From contig QMLZ01000056.1 of assembly GCA_003646995.1 (NCBI GenBank), positions 1 through 14,117 on the forward strand: a stretch of 14,117 nucleotides of DNA, in the 5' to 3' direction. The notes under the pieces are model-generated. The model searched no databases. It was not told the origin of the DNA and saw only the letters and a list, made by a program, of their open reading frames with translations. Positions 7,819 to 14,117 of this stretch are shown here, in pieces. Positions within the stretch are counted from its first letter, which is position 1. Every line of letters starts with the position of its first letter. Both the position numbers and the translations under genes were made by a program. This stretch comes from Deltaproteobacteria bacterium. Lineage in GTDB: Bacteria; Desulfobacterota; DSM-4660; Desulfatiglandales; Desulfatiglandaceae.

Positions 7819-8610
7819 ATGAATATTATTGTTTGCATAAAACAGGTGCCGGAGGTTACTGACGCCGACCTGGAAATTACAAGTGACGGGACGGATATCG
7901 ACAAAGAAGACCTGGAGATGGTTATCAATGAATGGGATAACTATGCAGTGGAGGAAGCCGTTCGCATCAAGGAGGCCCAAGGTGGGAAGGTTACTGTAGT
8001 GACCCTTGGAGATGAGGACTCTGAAGACGTGCTCCGGCGTGCACTGGCCATGGGGGCCGATGCAGCGGTTCTTATAGATGAGGAGGGCTTTGAGGGTTCG
8101 GATGCAGCGGGTATCGCGCGGGGTCTTTTAAGAGTGGTCGAGGAAATGGAATTTGATTTGGTTCTCACCGGTGCCCAGAGTTCTGATGACAACTGGGCTC
8201 AAGTGGGGTTGCTCATGGCAGAATGGCTGGGGCTTCCCTTTGCTTCTCTGGCGGTGAAGGTGGAACCGAAAGGGGAGACGGTTGTGGTCCACCGGGAACT
8301 TGAAGCAAATACCCTGGAAGAGGTAGAACTACCGCTTCCCGCGGCCGTAACCATTCAGACAGGCATTAATGAGCCCAGGTATGTGTCCATAATGGGGATA
8401 AGGAAGGTTCGGAACATACAAATTGAGGAAGTCAGCGCCGGGGATCTAGGGCTCGAAGCAAGCCAGATAGGTAAGCAGGGCTCTAGCATAGAAAAGATAA
8501 GGTTGAGCCTGCCTGAGGAAGGAGAAGGGGCGGAGATTCTCACCGGAACCATGGAAGAAATTTGCGAAAAGGCCGCCCAGGTGATCAAGGAAAGAGGGGG
8601 GGTGGCATAA
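7819..8610 (+). CDS. etfB: Electron transfer flavoprotein subunit beta
   Basis: EtfB is the adenine-nucleotide-binding subunit of the soluble flavoprotein that accepts electrons from acyl-CoA dehydrogenases. The 263-residue length is normal. Seen motifs are the start MNIIVCIKQVPE, the segment NEWDNYAVEEAVRIKE (residues 37-52), VTVVTLGDE, the nucleotide-loop region LTGAQSSDDNWAQVG (116-130), LPAAVTIQTGINEPRY and MGIRKVRNIQ. The loop departs from the commoner GxQAIDGDxxQVG. The ribosome binding site AGGAGGTGA at 7806-7814 is near perfect. It sits between its presumed membrane partner and etfA, two bases before the latter. Nothing adjacent suggests electron bifurcation (no ferredoxin domain on EtfA, no NADH partner), so a menaquinone-linked role is inferred. 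The C-terminus is encoded by a run of seven G bases (8596-8602). Confidence 0.95.
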   Translation: MNIIVCIKQVPEVTDADLEITSDGTDIDKEDLEMVINEWDNYAVEEAVRIKEAQGGKVTVVTLGDEDSEDVLRRALAMGADAAVLIDEEGFEGSDAAGIARGLLRVVEEMEFDLVLTGAQSSDDNWAQVGLLMAEWLGLPFASLAVKVEPKGETVVVHRELEANTLEEVELPLPAAVTIQTGINEPRYVSIMGIRKVRNIQIEEVSAGDLGLEASQIGKQGSSIEKIRLSLPEEGEGAEILTGTMEEICEKAAQVIKERGGVA

Positions 8611-8612
8611 GG

Positions 8613-9584
8613 ATGAATGATATCCTTGTTGTGGCTGAACACAGAAAAGGGGAGTTGAGGGATATTACTTTCGAGATGCTGGCCCTTGCCAAAAGGCTTG
8701 CCCGCGAGCAAGGAGGAGCTGTTACAACTGTTCTTTTGGGGGAGGAAATCTTAGCCTTACAAGAGGAACTTTCGAGTTTGACAGACAAGATACTAGTGGT
8801 AGAAGATCCCTTGCTGGGCAACTACAATGCTGATCCATACCTTGTGGTCCTTAAAGAACTTATTTCTCGCGACACCCCTTACATCACATTGCTCGGCCAT
8901 ACTGCAATGGGGATGGACCTGGCACCCCCATTGTCAGCGCGCACAGGAATTCCCCTTGTGACCGACTGCATTGATGTGATGATTGAGGAGTCGCATCTCA
9001 GTGTTCAAAGGCAGGTGTATGGTGGAAAGGTAAATGCACATTTGCAGCTGAAGCCAGCAGAACAGTATATCCTGACAATACGCCCTGGATCGTTTACCTA
9101 CCAGGAAGAGTGGGACAGCTCCGCAACAGTAACTAAATTGCCTGCTCCATCATGGGATGCGCTTCGGGGAAGAAGGTTTATCGGGTACCTTGAGCCCGAG
9201 GCCGAAGATGTTGATATTTCCGAGGCCGATATCCTTGTCTCCATTGGTCGGGGCATAGGAAAACCTGAGAACATCGCTGTGGCCGAGGCCTTTGCAGAGG
9301 CCATCGGGGCTACTTTGAGCTGTTCAAGGCCCGTGGCCGACAAGGGATGGTTGCCAAAAAGCAGACAGGTGGGAACATCCGGGAAGACCGTGAGACCCAA
9401 GGTGTACATCGCCTTGGGCATAAGCGGAGCCTTTCAACACCAAGCTGGGATGAAAAACTCTGGAACCATTATCGCTGTTAATAAGGACCCCAAGGCCCCC
9501 ATTTTCAAAGTTGCCCATTACGGAATTGTTGCTGATCTTTTCCAGGTATTGCCAGTGCTGACGGAAAAGTTTAAGAAGCAATAG
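8613..9584 (+). CDS. etfA: Electron transfer flavoprotein subunit alpha
   Basis: EtfA binds the FAD that shuttles electrons from dehydrogenases to the membrane oxidoreductase. The start at 8613 (MNDILVVAEHRKGELR) is two bases after the etfB stop and gives 323 residues, the usual size; an upstream in-frame ATG at 8562 would run inside etfB and is rejected. GAGGGGGG at 8594-8602 can serve as ribosome binding site. The C-terminal FAD domain is clear: SRPVADKGWLPKSRQVG (238-254, FAD-contacting Arg239), TSGKTVRPKVYIALGISGA (255-273), His276, then AVNKDPKAPIFKVAHYGIV. No N-terminal ferredoxin domain of the kind seen in some bifurcating EtfA proteins is present. It forms a heterodimer with EtfB. Confidence 0.95.
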   Translation: MNDILVVAEHRKGELRDITFEMLALAKRLAREQGGAVTTVLLGEEILALQEELSSLTDKILVVEDPLLGNYNADPYLVVLKELISRDTPYITLLGHTAMGMDLAPPLSARTGIPLVTDCIDVMIEESHLSVQRQVYGGKVNAHLQLKPAEQYILTIRPGSFTYQEEWDSSATVTKLPAPSWDALRGRRFIGYLEPEAEDVDISEADILVSIGRGIGKPENIAVAEAFAEAIGATLSCSRPVADKGWLPKSRQVGTSGKTVRPKVYIALGISGAFQHQAGMKNSGTIIAVNKDPKAPIFKVAHYGIVADLFQVLPVLTEKFKKQ

Positions 9585-9598
9585 ACCAGTAAACGGAA

Positions 9599-9678
9599 CG
9601 CTATACTAGCGGAAAGAACAATGGAGAATATCAGCCCTTGTTTGACTGGGAACTGCCACAATGATAAAGAAGTGTGGC
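9599..9678. promoter_or_regulatory. Dyad symmetries and weak promoter ahead of the acyl-CoA dehydrogenase
   Basis: The 165-base gap after etfA has no supportable gene. It holds CGCTA-tac-TAGCG (9599-9611) and GCCACA/TGTGGC (9655-9660 and 9673-9678, 12-base spacer). A weak promoter candidate, TTGACT (9642-9647) with GATAAA (9663-9668, 15-base spacing), overlaps the second dyad, an arrangement that would suit a repressor operator. The second dyad is followed by CTTTCTGT, so a weak terminator is the alternative reading. Either way this is the largest gap in the electron-transfer gene group. Confidence 0.3.
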
Positions 9679-9749
9679 CTTTCTGTAGTTGATTGGTGCT
9701 TGGCGCATGGTATTGAACGGCAAAGAAAGTGGGAGGTAGATGGGGATTT

Positions 9750-10892
9750 ATGGATTTTAATCTGAGTAAGGAGCAAAGGGATATCGTCCGTGCTGCAAAG
9801 GAGTTCGCCCGGGGAGAATTCCCTGACAAGGCACAAGAGTTTGACAGGAATGAGACATTCGATCTGGATCTATGGCGAAAGGCCTGCGAATTGGGTTTTG
9901 TTGGTGTTTTTATAGAGGAAAAATACGGTGGTGCCGGCCTGGGTTTTCTCGAGCACTGCCTGATCACTGAAGAGTTCTGGGCCGTTGACCCTGGCATCGG
10001 CCAGGCCATACTTTCCACCACATTTGGGTCCGAGCTGCTGAGCCTTTTTGGAAATGACGAGCAAAAGAATCTGGTGCTTCCTCAACTGGTCAGTGGCGAA
10101 GCCATTATGGGCACAGCCATAACCGAGCCGGACGCCGGCTCCGATGTAACACAGGCGACCACCACAGCATTTGTGGATGGAGAGTCCTGGGTCATAAATG
10201 GCTCCAAGATGTTCACCACAAACGGGAATCTCGCAAAATATGTGTTGGTTTTCTGTTTGACTGATCCCGAGAATCCCTCACGCCATGGCCGGCATAGTTT
10301 CATCCTTGTTCCCACCGAGACACCGGGATATGAGTCCAGCAAGATTTACGGAAAGTTGGGTATAAGGGCCTCTGATACAGCTGAGCTTTCCCTCAATGAT
10401 GTGAGGGTCCCTTTGGAAAATCTGGTTGGTGAGCGGAGAAGGGGCTTTCACCAGCTCATGGCCTTTTTCAATCGCACGAGACTTCATATATGCGCCCAGG
10501 CAGTAGGCCTTGCCCGAGGTGCACTGGATGAATGCATCCGACACGTTAAGGAGCGGAGCCAGTTTGGAAAGAAGCTTGCCTCGTTTCAGGTGACCCAGTT
10601 CAAGATAGCAGAGATGGCAACATGGATAAGGGCCGCCCGTAACTTGTACTACGAGGCTGCGTGGTCAGTGGACCAGGGAAAAGTGGATCACGCACTTATA
10701 GCCATGGCAAAATGGTATTCGGCAGAGATGGCAGTGCGTTGTGCAGATGAAGCGGTACAGTTGCACGGAGGTTATGGCTATATTGATGAGTACAAGGTGC
10801 AAAGACTTTACAGGGATGTCAAGATTTTGGAGATATACGAAGGTACCAAGGAAATGGAGAAGACCATAATCAGCAGGACTCTTCTTGGATAA
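9750..10892 (+). CDS. Acyl-CoA dehydrogenase
   Basis: This FAD enzyme introduces the alpha-beta double bond into an acyl-CoA and hands the electrons to EtfAB. From the ATG at 9750 the protein has 380 residues and starts MDFNLSKEQ, the standard family start; an in-frame GTG at 9729 is less likely. GGGAGG lies at 9731-9736. Motifs include EKYGGAGLGFLE, AITEPDAGSD (flavin-domain signature), INGSKMFTTNG, RSQFGKKLASFQ, and the C-terminal signature QLHGGYGYIDEYKVQRLYRD followed by EIYEGTKEME. Glu364 in YEGT is the expected catalytic base. The sequence resembles short/medium-chain and branched or aromatic acyl-CoA dehydrogenases, but the substrate cannot be read from sequence alone. The upstream etfBA and membrane oxidoreductase complete the electron path to menaquinone. 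Confidence 0.95.
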   Translation: MDFNLSKEQRDIVRAAKEFARGEFPDKAQEFDRNETFDLDLWRKACELGFVGVFIEEKYGGAGLGFLEHCLITEEFWAVDPGIGQAILSTTFGSELLSLFGNDEQKNLVLPQLVSGEAIMGTAITEPDAGSDVTQATTTAFVDGESWVINGSKMFTTNGNLAKYVLVFCLTDPENPSRHGRHSFILVPTETPGYESSKIYGKLGIRASDTAELSLNDVRVPLENLVGERRRGFHQLMAFFNRTRLHICAQAVGLARGALDECIRHVKERSQFGKKLASFQVTQFKIAEMATWIRAARNLYYEAAWSVDQGKVDHALIAMAKWYSAEMAVRCADEAVQLHGGYGYIDEYKVQRLYRDVKILEIYEGTKEMEKTIISRTLLG

Positions 10893-10906
10893 AGGGGGAA
10901 GATGAC

Positions 10907-11704
10907 ATGGCCCATGGGGACTCAAGAGACATCAAAGAGCTGCAAAGTTTTGCCATGGAGGCAGTACGTACTGCCGGAGAAAAGGCCTTGGGGTTTTACG
11001 GCAAAGGGCGAAGGGATGTTAGGTTTGACGAAGCCCTTGTGACGGAGGCCGAATTGGTTTTGAATGATTTTTTTCGCGAGCAATTGAGCATGGCCTTTCC
11101 TGATCACCAGATATTTACCAGTGCGTTGTTGGAAGAGGGTTACACACATGAGGAGAAACGATACGTATGGGTCTATGATCCGCTCGATGGGGTGTCAAAT
11201 TTCCAGGCAGGAATTCCCATATGGGGCGTGTCTTTGGCCTTGCTGGAGAACTTTTGGCCATTGCTGGGTTGTTTTTTTATGCCTTGCACCGGAGAGTTTT
11301 TTCATGCAATAGCAGGGCAGGCAGCCTATTGCAGCGGGCAGGTCATAGGGGTGCCGGAAAGAGAGATGGTCAACGACGAAAGCGTGCTTCTGGTGTTTTC
11401 CAGGTTTCATAACAGGTTTCGCTCGAGCTTCCCGGGGAAAATGCTGAATTTGGGCTGTACGTCGGCACATGTGTGCTATGTTGCAAGAGGTGGGGCTGAC
11501 GCTGCTGTATTAGCCAATGAGACATATCAAGATCTGGCTGCCTCGCGAGTAATACTTGAGGCAGCAGGAGGGCGATTTTACCACCTCGACGGCAAGGACA
11601 TATTTCTGAACGAATATCTGGAAGGGGAGAGGATTGATATTCCTCTTCTTGCAACCGGTCCTGAGCTGTGCAGGGCGATAGGGCCACATTTATCCCGGGT
11701 TTAG
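10907..11704 (+). CDS. Inositol monophosphatase-superfamily protein with altered catalytic dyad
   Basis: This 265-residue protein has the fold signatures of the Mg2+-dependent, Li+-sensitive phosphatases (IMPase, CysQ). The metal ligands are kept: Glu76/Glu77 in ALLEE, Asp91 and Asp94 in WVYDPLDGVSNF, and Asp209 in YQDLAASRVILEAAGG. Two positions that activate the water in human IMPase differ: Thr95 of DGT is Val96 here, and Asp47 of VTxxD is Glu49 (VTEAE). NLGCTSAHVCYVARGGADA (181-199) matches the usual GSAALDLCYVA block. The gene follows the acyl-CoA dehydrogenase by 14 bases with GGGGGAA at 10894-10900, so it is probably co-transcribed. Its substrate is unknown; inositol phosphate, 3'-phosphoadenosine phosphate or an unrelated phospho-compound are possible, as is a non-catalytic role. 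Several alternative short frames inside it are shadows. Confidence 0.8.
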   Translation: MAHGDSRDIKELQSFAMEAVRTAGEKALGFYGKGRRDVRFDEALVTEAELVLNDFFREQLSMAFPDHQIFTSALLEEGYTHEEKRYVWVYDPLDGVSNFQAGIPIWGVSLALLENFWPLLGCFFMPCTGEFFHAIAGQAAYCSGQVIGVPEREMVNDESVLLVFSRFHNRFRSSFPGKMLNLGCTSAHVCYVARGGADAAVLANETYQDLAASRVILEAAGGRFYHLDGKDIFLNEYLEGERIDIPLLATGPELCRAIGPHLSRV

Positions 11705-11758
11705 GTGTCTCTTTTTCGGGTCTCCACCCTAACGACGCTCCACAGATTAACCGTTCAG

Positions 11759-11800
11759 ATCCTTTTTTCCGAAACGGATCCGGGAATGCTAAAAAGGGAT
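11759..11800. repeat. Nested inverted repeat between the phosphatase-like gene and feoA
   Basis: ATCCTTTTT (11759-11767) pairs with AAAAAGGGAT (11791-11800), nine base pairs with a single bulged G. The enclosed segment holds a small hairpin TCCG-aaa-CGGA (11768-11778), and GATCC/GGATC (11758-11762 with 11776-11780) offers a competing pairing. No T-run follows on the + strand. It could terminate the upstream transcript or structure the feoAB leader. The gap 11705-11913 contains no supportable gene otherwise. Confidence 0.4.
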
Positions 11801-11823
11801 GTGGGGGTCGTGCTGGCCTACTG

Positions 11824-11852
11824 TTGTATTTGATCATTTTTTTGCATATTTT
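11824..11852 (+). promoter_or_regulatory. Candidate AT-rich promoter for feoAB
   Basis: TTGTAT (11824-11829) and TATTTT (11847-11852) are 17 bases apart within a strikingly T-rich segment (11826-11856). Matches to the sigma-70 consensus are only moderate (three and four of six). I looked for a Fur box and for a clear FNR site here and saw neither convincingly. A promoter is expected because feoA is 209 bases from the preceding gene. Confidence 0.3.
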
Positions 11853-11913
11853 TTGAAAAAGCCTTATGTTCATGCGTTGCGTGATTGTTCTGACTTACGA
11901 GGGGATGGTGGAA

Positions 11914-12174
11914 ATGAAACGAGTAATCAAGATGCGGCAGATGTCTGACAATCAGAAGGGTGTGATCAGAAAGGTGTCGGCAACAGGTGACATGGGCAGG
12001 AGAATCCGGGAAATGGGGCTAGTGCCGGGAGCGGAAATACAAATACAGGGGCGGGCGCCGTTAAAAGATCCGGTCGCGGTTAAGATCAAGGACTACACAC
12101 TGACCCTAAGAAATGACGAGGCAAGCTATATAATGGTCGAGGTGGAATCGCCAGGGGGAGCTCTTGAGCAATGA
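11914..12174 (+). CDS. feoA: Ferrous iron transport protein FeoA
   Basis: FeoA is a small cytosolic SH3-like protein needed for FeoB function, probably by contacting its G domain. The chosen ATG at 11914 gives 86 residues; GAGGGG at 11899-11904 lies nine bases before it. In-frame ATGs at 11866, 11872 and 11905 would add residues that do not look like FeoA. The family pattern is plain: GVIRKVSATGDMGRRIREMG, LVPGAEIQIQGRAPLKDPVA and IKDYTLTLRNDEASYI, with the conserved MGLVPG turn and the LRNDEA segment. The stop overlaps the feoB start as ATGA (12171-12174), indicating translational coupling. Confidence 0.94.
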   Translation: MKRVIKMRQMSDNQKGVIRKVSATGDMGRRIREMGLVPGAEIQIQGRAPLKDPVAVKIKDYTLTLRNDEASYIMVEVESPGGALEQ

Positions 12175-14117
12175 AAAAGAAGATAGTCATAGCCCTTTCG
12201 GGAAACCCCAATTCTGGTAAGACAACGGTCTTTAACGCCATCACCGGTGCACATCAACATATTGCAAATTACCCTGGCGTCACGGTTGAAAAAAAGTATG
12301 GAACAGTGACCCACAAGGGGGTAGAGATCGAGGTGGTCGACCTGCCTGGGACCTATTCCCTCACCGCCTATTCCATGGAGGAGATTGTTGCAAGGGATTT
12401 CTTGCTCAATGAAAGACCTGACCTGGTGGTGGATATCGTGGACGCGTCCAACCTGGACCGAAACCTATACCTTGCGGTTCAGTTCAAGGAAATGGGCGCG
12501 CCTTTGATGATCGCGCTGAACATGATAGACGTTGCCGAGTCCCGCGGCATAGAGGTAGATGTGGACAAGCTTTCATCCCTGTTGGGAGTGCCCGTGGTTC
12601 CAATGGTGGCGCGGTCCAACAAGGGAATCAAAGAGTTGCTTGATGCCATAGTTGATTATGCCGAAGGTGGGGCGAAGTGGGAGCCAAGTGAGATATCCTA
12701 CGGTATGGATATTGACCAGGCCCTTGAGAGGATAGCCGGTATTTTGGAAGGCATTGAGGGGCTTGCGGATCGGTACCCCGTAAAGTGGCTTGCACTAAAA
12801 TGCTTGGAGCGTGACAAGCAGGTACAGGATTTGTTGAAGCCATACCCCCAAGAGTTTGCCAAGATAAACAAGATCTGCGATGAACTGTCCCGCCACGTAA
12901 TGAGTACTCTTGAAGAAGATGTGGAAGGGATTGTCGCTGATCACCGCTACGGCTATATAGCTGGTATTACTAAGAAGGCAGTCAAAAGAAAGATTGAAGC
13001 GCGACTGAACCTGTCAGATCAGATTGACAGATTCCTCACTAACAGGCTCTTGGGTCCGGTCATAATGATAGTGATCCTATACGTTGTGTATGCGATCACG
13101 TTTTGGGCAAGCGAGGTACCGGTTTCATGGTTTGAATCGTTTTTTAACGGCTTGAAATATCTGGTCACACTGGTGGTGCCGCCTGGGGACTTAAGATCCT
13201 TGCTGGTCTCAGGAATTATTGACGGGGTAGGGGGGGTCATGGGCTTCATACCCCTGATTATGGTGATGTTCTTTGTCATAGCAATCCTGGAAGACTCTGG
13301 GTACATGGCAAGGATAGCATATATGCTGGACAGGGTACTTCGTTGGTTCGGACTTCACGGTAACTCCGTGATCGCACTCATTGTAAGCGGCGGCATATCC
13401 GGGGGCTGCGCAGTGCCGGGTGTGATGGCCACAAGGACTCTGCGAGACCCCAAAGAAAGAATAGCCACGCTTCTGGTGGTTCCTTTTATGAATTGTGGGG
13501 CAAAGTTACCAGTTCTTGCGATGCTTATTGGTGCCTTTTTTGCTATGAACAGGGCAAGGATGCTGTTCTTTTTGACCCTGTTGTCCTGGGTCTTCGCACT
13601 GCTGGCTGCCAAGCTGATTCGATCAACCGTGCTGAGGGGACCCAAGACGCCGTTTGTTATGGAGTTGCCCCCGTACAGGGTTCCTACACTTCGGGGCCTT
13701 ATAATACACTCGTGGGAACGGACCTGGCATTACATCAAGAAGGCCGGCACAATTATACTAGGTATTTCCATCGTGATATGGGCCATGATGACTTACCCTG
13801 GCCTATCACCCGAAAAGGCGCGCTCGTTTGAGGAGAATAAGACAAAAGCGGAAATGTCTTTTCTTTCAACCCCTGGAATTGATCAGTGGGTGAAGGACCG
13901 CGACGAGCTTCAAAAGCTCAGTAAACTCTATTTGGATTACGCTGGAGCAAGAAGAAAGGGGCGAGAAACTCAACACCAGAAAGCCGTATTGAAAGGACGC
14001 CTAGAGAGGCTTGCAGCAGCGGCATATGAATGGAAAGAGAGTCCTTTTGCTACTAAGAATGTTGATCCGAAACTTCTAGCGGCGGCAAGGCAGTACCTTG
14101 ACTTCAGGGAAAGGGTC
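12171..14117 (+). CDS. feoB: Ferrous iron transporter FeoB (3' end missing)
   Basis: FeoB is the inner-membrane Fe2+ importer with a cytosolic GTPase. The frame is open from the ATG at 12171 (overlapping the feoA stop) to the window edge, giving 649 residues with the C-terminus missing. GGGGGAG at 12154-12160 is the ribosome binding site. The G domain shows G1 GNPNSGKT (11-18), the PGVTVE switch (35-40), G3 DLPG (57-60) and G4 NMID (117-120); the G5 region reads VARSNKG instead of the usual SAxxG. Membrane segments begin near residue 294. The first gate motif GGCAVPGVMATRT has Cys413; the second, PFMNCGAKLPVL, has Cys442. After a membrane segment at about 525-541, residues 545-649 are a highly charged, helix-prone stretch without membrane character, longer than the loop in E. 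coli FeoB. Function is secure; the remaining membrane part is beyond the window. Confidence 0.95.
   Translation, partial: MKKKIVIALSGNPNSGKTTVFNAITGAHQHIANYPGVTVEKKYGTVTHKGVEIEVVDLPGTYSLTAYSMEEIVARDFLLNERPDLVVDIVDASNLDRNLYLAVQFKEMGAPLMIALNMIDVAESRGIEVDVDKLSSLLGVPVVPMVARSNKGIKELLDAIVDYAEGGAKWEPSEISYGMDIDQALERIAGILEGIEGLADRYPVKWLALKCLERDKQVQDLLKPYPQEFAKINKICDELSRHVMSTLEEDVEGIVADHRYGYIAGITKKAVKRKIEARLNLSDQIDRFLTNRLLGPVIMIVILYVVYAITFWASEVPVSWFESFFNGLKYLVTLVVPPGDLRSLLVSGIIDGVGGVMGFIPLIMVMFFVIAILEDSGYMARIAYMLDRVLRWFGLHGNSVIALIVSGGISGGCAVPGVMATRTLRDPKERIATLLVVPFMNCGAKLPVLAMLIGAFFAMNRARMLFFLTLLSWVFALLAAKLIRSTVLRGPKTPFVMELPPYRVPTLRGLIIHSWERTWHYIKKAGTIILGISIVIWAMMTYPGLSPEKARSFEENKTKAEMSFLSTPGIDQWVKDRDELQKLSKLYLDYAGARRKGRETQHQKAVLKGRLERLAAAAYEWKESPFATKNVDPKLLAAARQYLDFRERV

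Noticed and set aside
7323..7928. 201-codon minus-strand frame across the oxidoreductase/etfB junction.
   Set aside because: It is a shadow of two well-supported + strand genes and shows no protein motif.
11830..11848. Possible Fur or FNR box upstream of feoA (TTGATCATTTTTTTGCATA).
   Set aside because: It lacks the dyad symmetry of either consensus; only the first half resembles them.
13493..13831. 112-codon + strand frame near the window end.
   Set aside because: It is out of frame inside feoB, whose true frame stays open to the edge with clear FeoB motifs.
1..14117. Mobile elements, CRISPR arrays, toxin-antitoxin or defence genes.
   Set aside because: No transposase, integrase, repeat-spacer pattern or defence domain was seen; genes are in a typical core-genome order.

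Overview
The window reads as ordinary chromosome from a strictly anaerobic, menaquinone-using bacterium, most likely a Desulfobacterota/deltaproteobacterial sulfate reducer or syntroph. This rests on gene content and order (CdnL, RluD, Rho, L31, RF1, PrmC), on a membrane iron-sulfur ETF:menaquinone oxidoreductase beside EtfBA and an acyl-CoA dehydrogenase, and on an oxygen-sensitive ferrous iron importer (FeoAB). Base composition looks about 50% G+C throughout. All recognised genes are on the + strand. I saw no insertion sequence, phage gene, CRISPR array, tRNA or rRNA.

Layout. (1) 1-141: a short non-coding stretch with a perfect 13-bp inverted repeat. (2) 142-1618: cdnL and an RluD-type pseudouridine synthase. 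(3) 1619-2014: a long leader to rho, starting with a near-consensus promoter that overlaps the rluD stop codon and ending in a cluster of hairpins. (4) 2015-3632: rho and rpmE, with a structured gap between them that holds a possible leader peptide. (5) 3633-3901: non-coding, with a convincing intrinsic terminator. (6) 3902-9584: prfA, prmC, the membrane oxidoreductase, etfB and etfA, separated by 2-16 bases, so probably one operon. (7) 9585-9749: gap with dyad symmetry. (8) 9750-11704: acyl-CoA dehydrogenase plus an inositol-monophosphatase-like gene. (9) 11705-11913: structured, AT-rich gap. (10) 11914 to the end: feoA and an incomplete feoB.

How the genes work together. The first half is transcription and translation machinery: RNA polymerase regulation (CdnL), rRNA modification (RluD), termination (Rho), a ribosomal protein (L31), and release factor 1 with the methylase that modifies its GGQ motif (PrmC). 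The second half is an acyl-CoA oxidation electron route: acyl-CoA dehydrogenase gives electrons to EtfAB, EtfAB passes them to the membrane Fe-S/cytochrome b protein, and that protein reduces menaquinone. Feo would supply the iron these proteins need.

I did not find a clearly new multi-gene system. The most interesting points are: an inositol-monophosphatase-like protein that keeps its metal ligands but has changed both positions of the water-activating Asp/Thr pair; a membrane oxidoreductase whose two CCG modules each lack a different one of the five usual cysteines; the structured rho leader; and a long polar insertion in FeoB.
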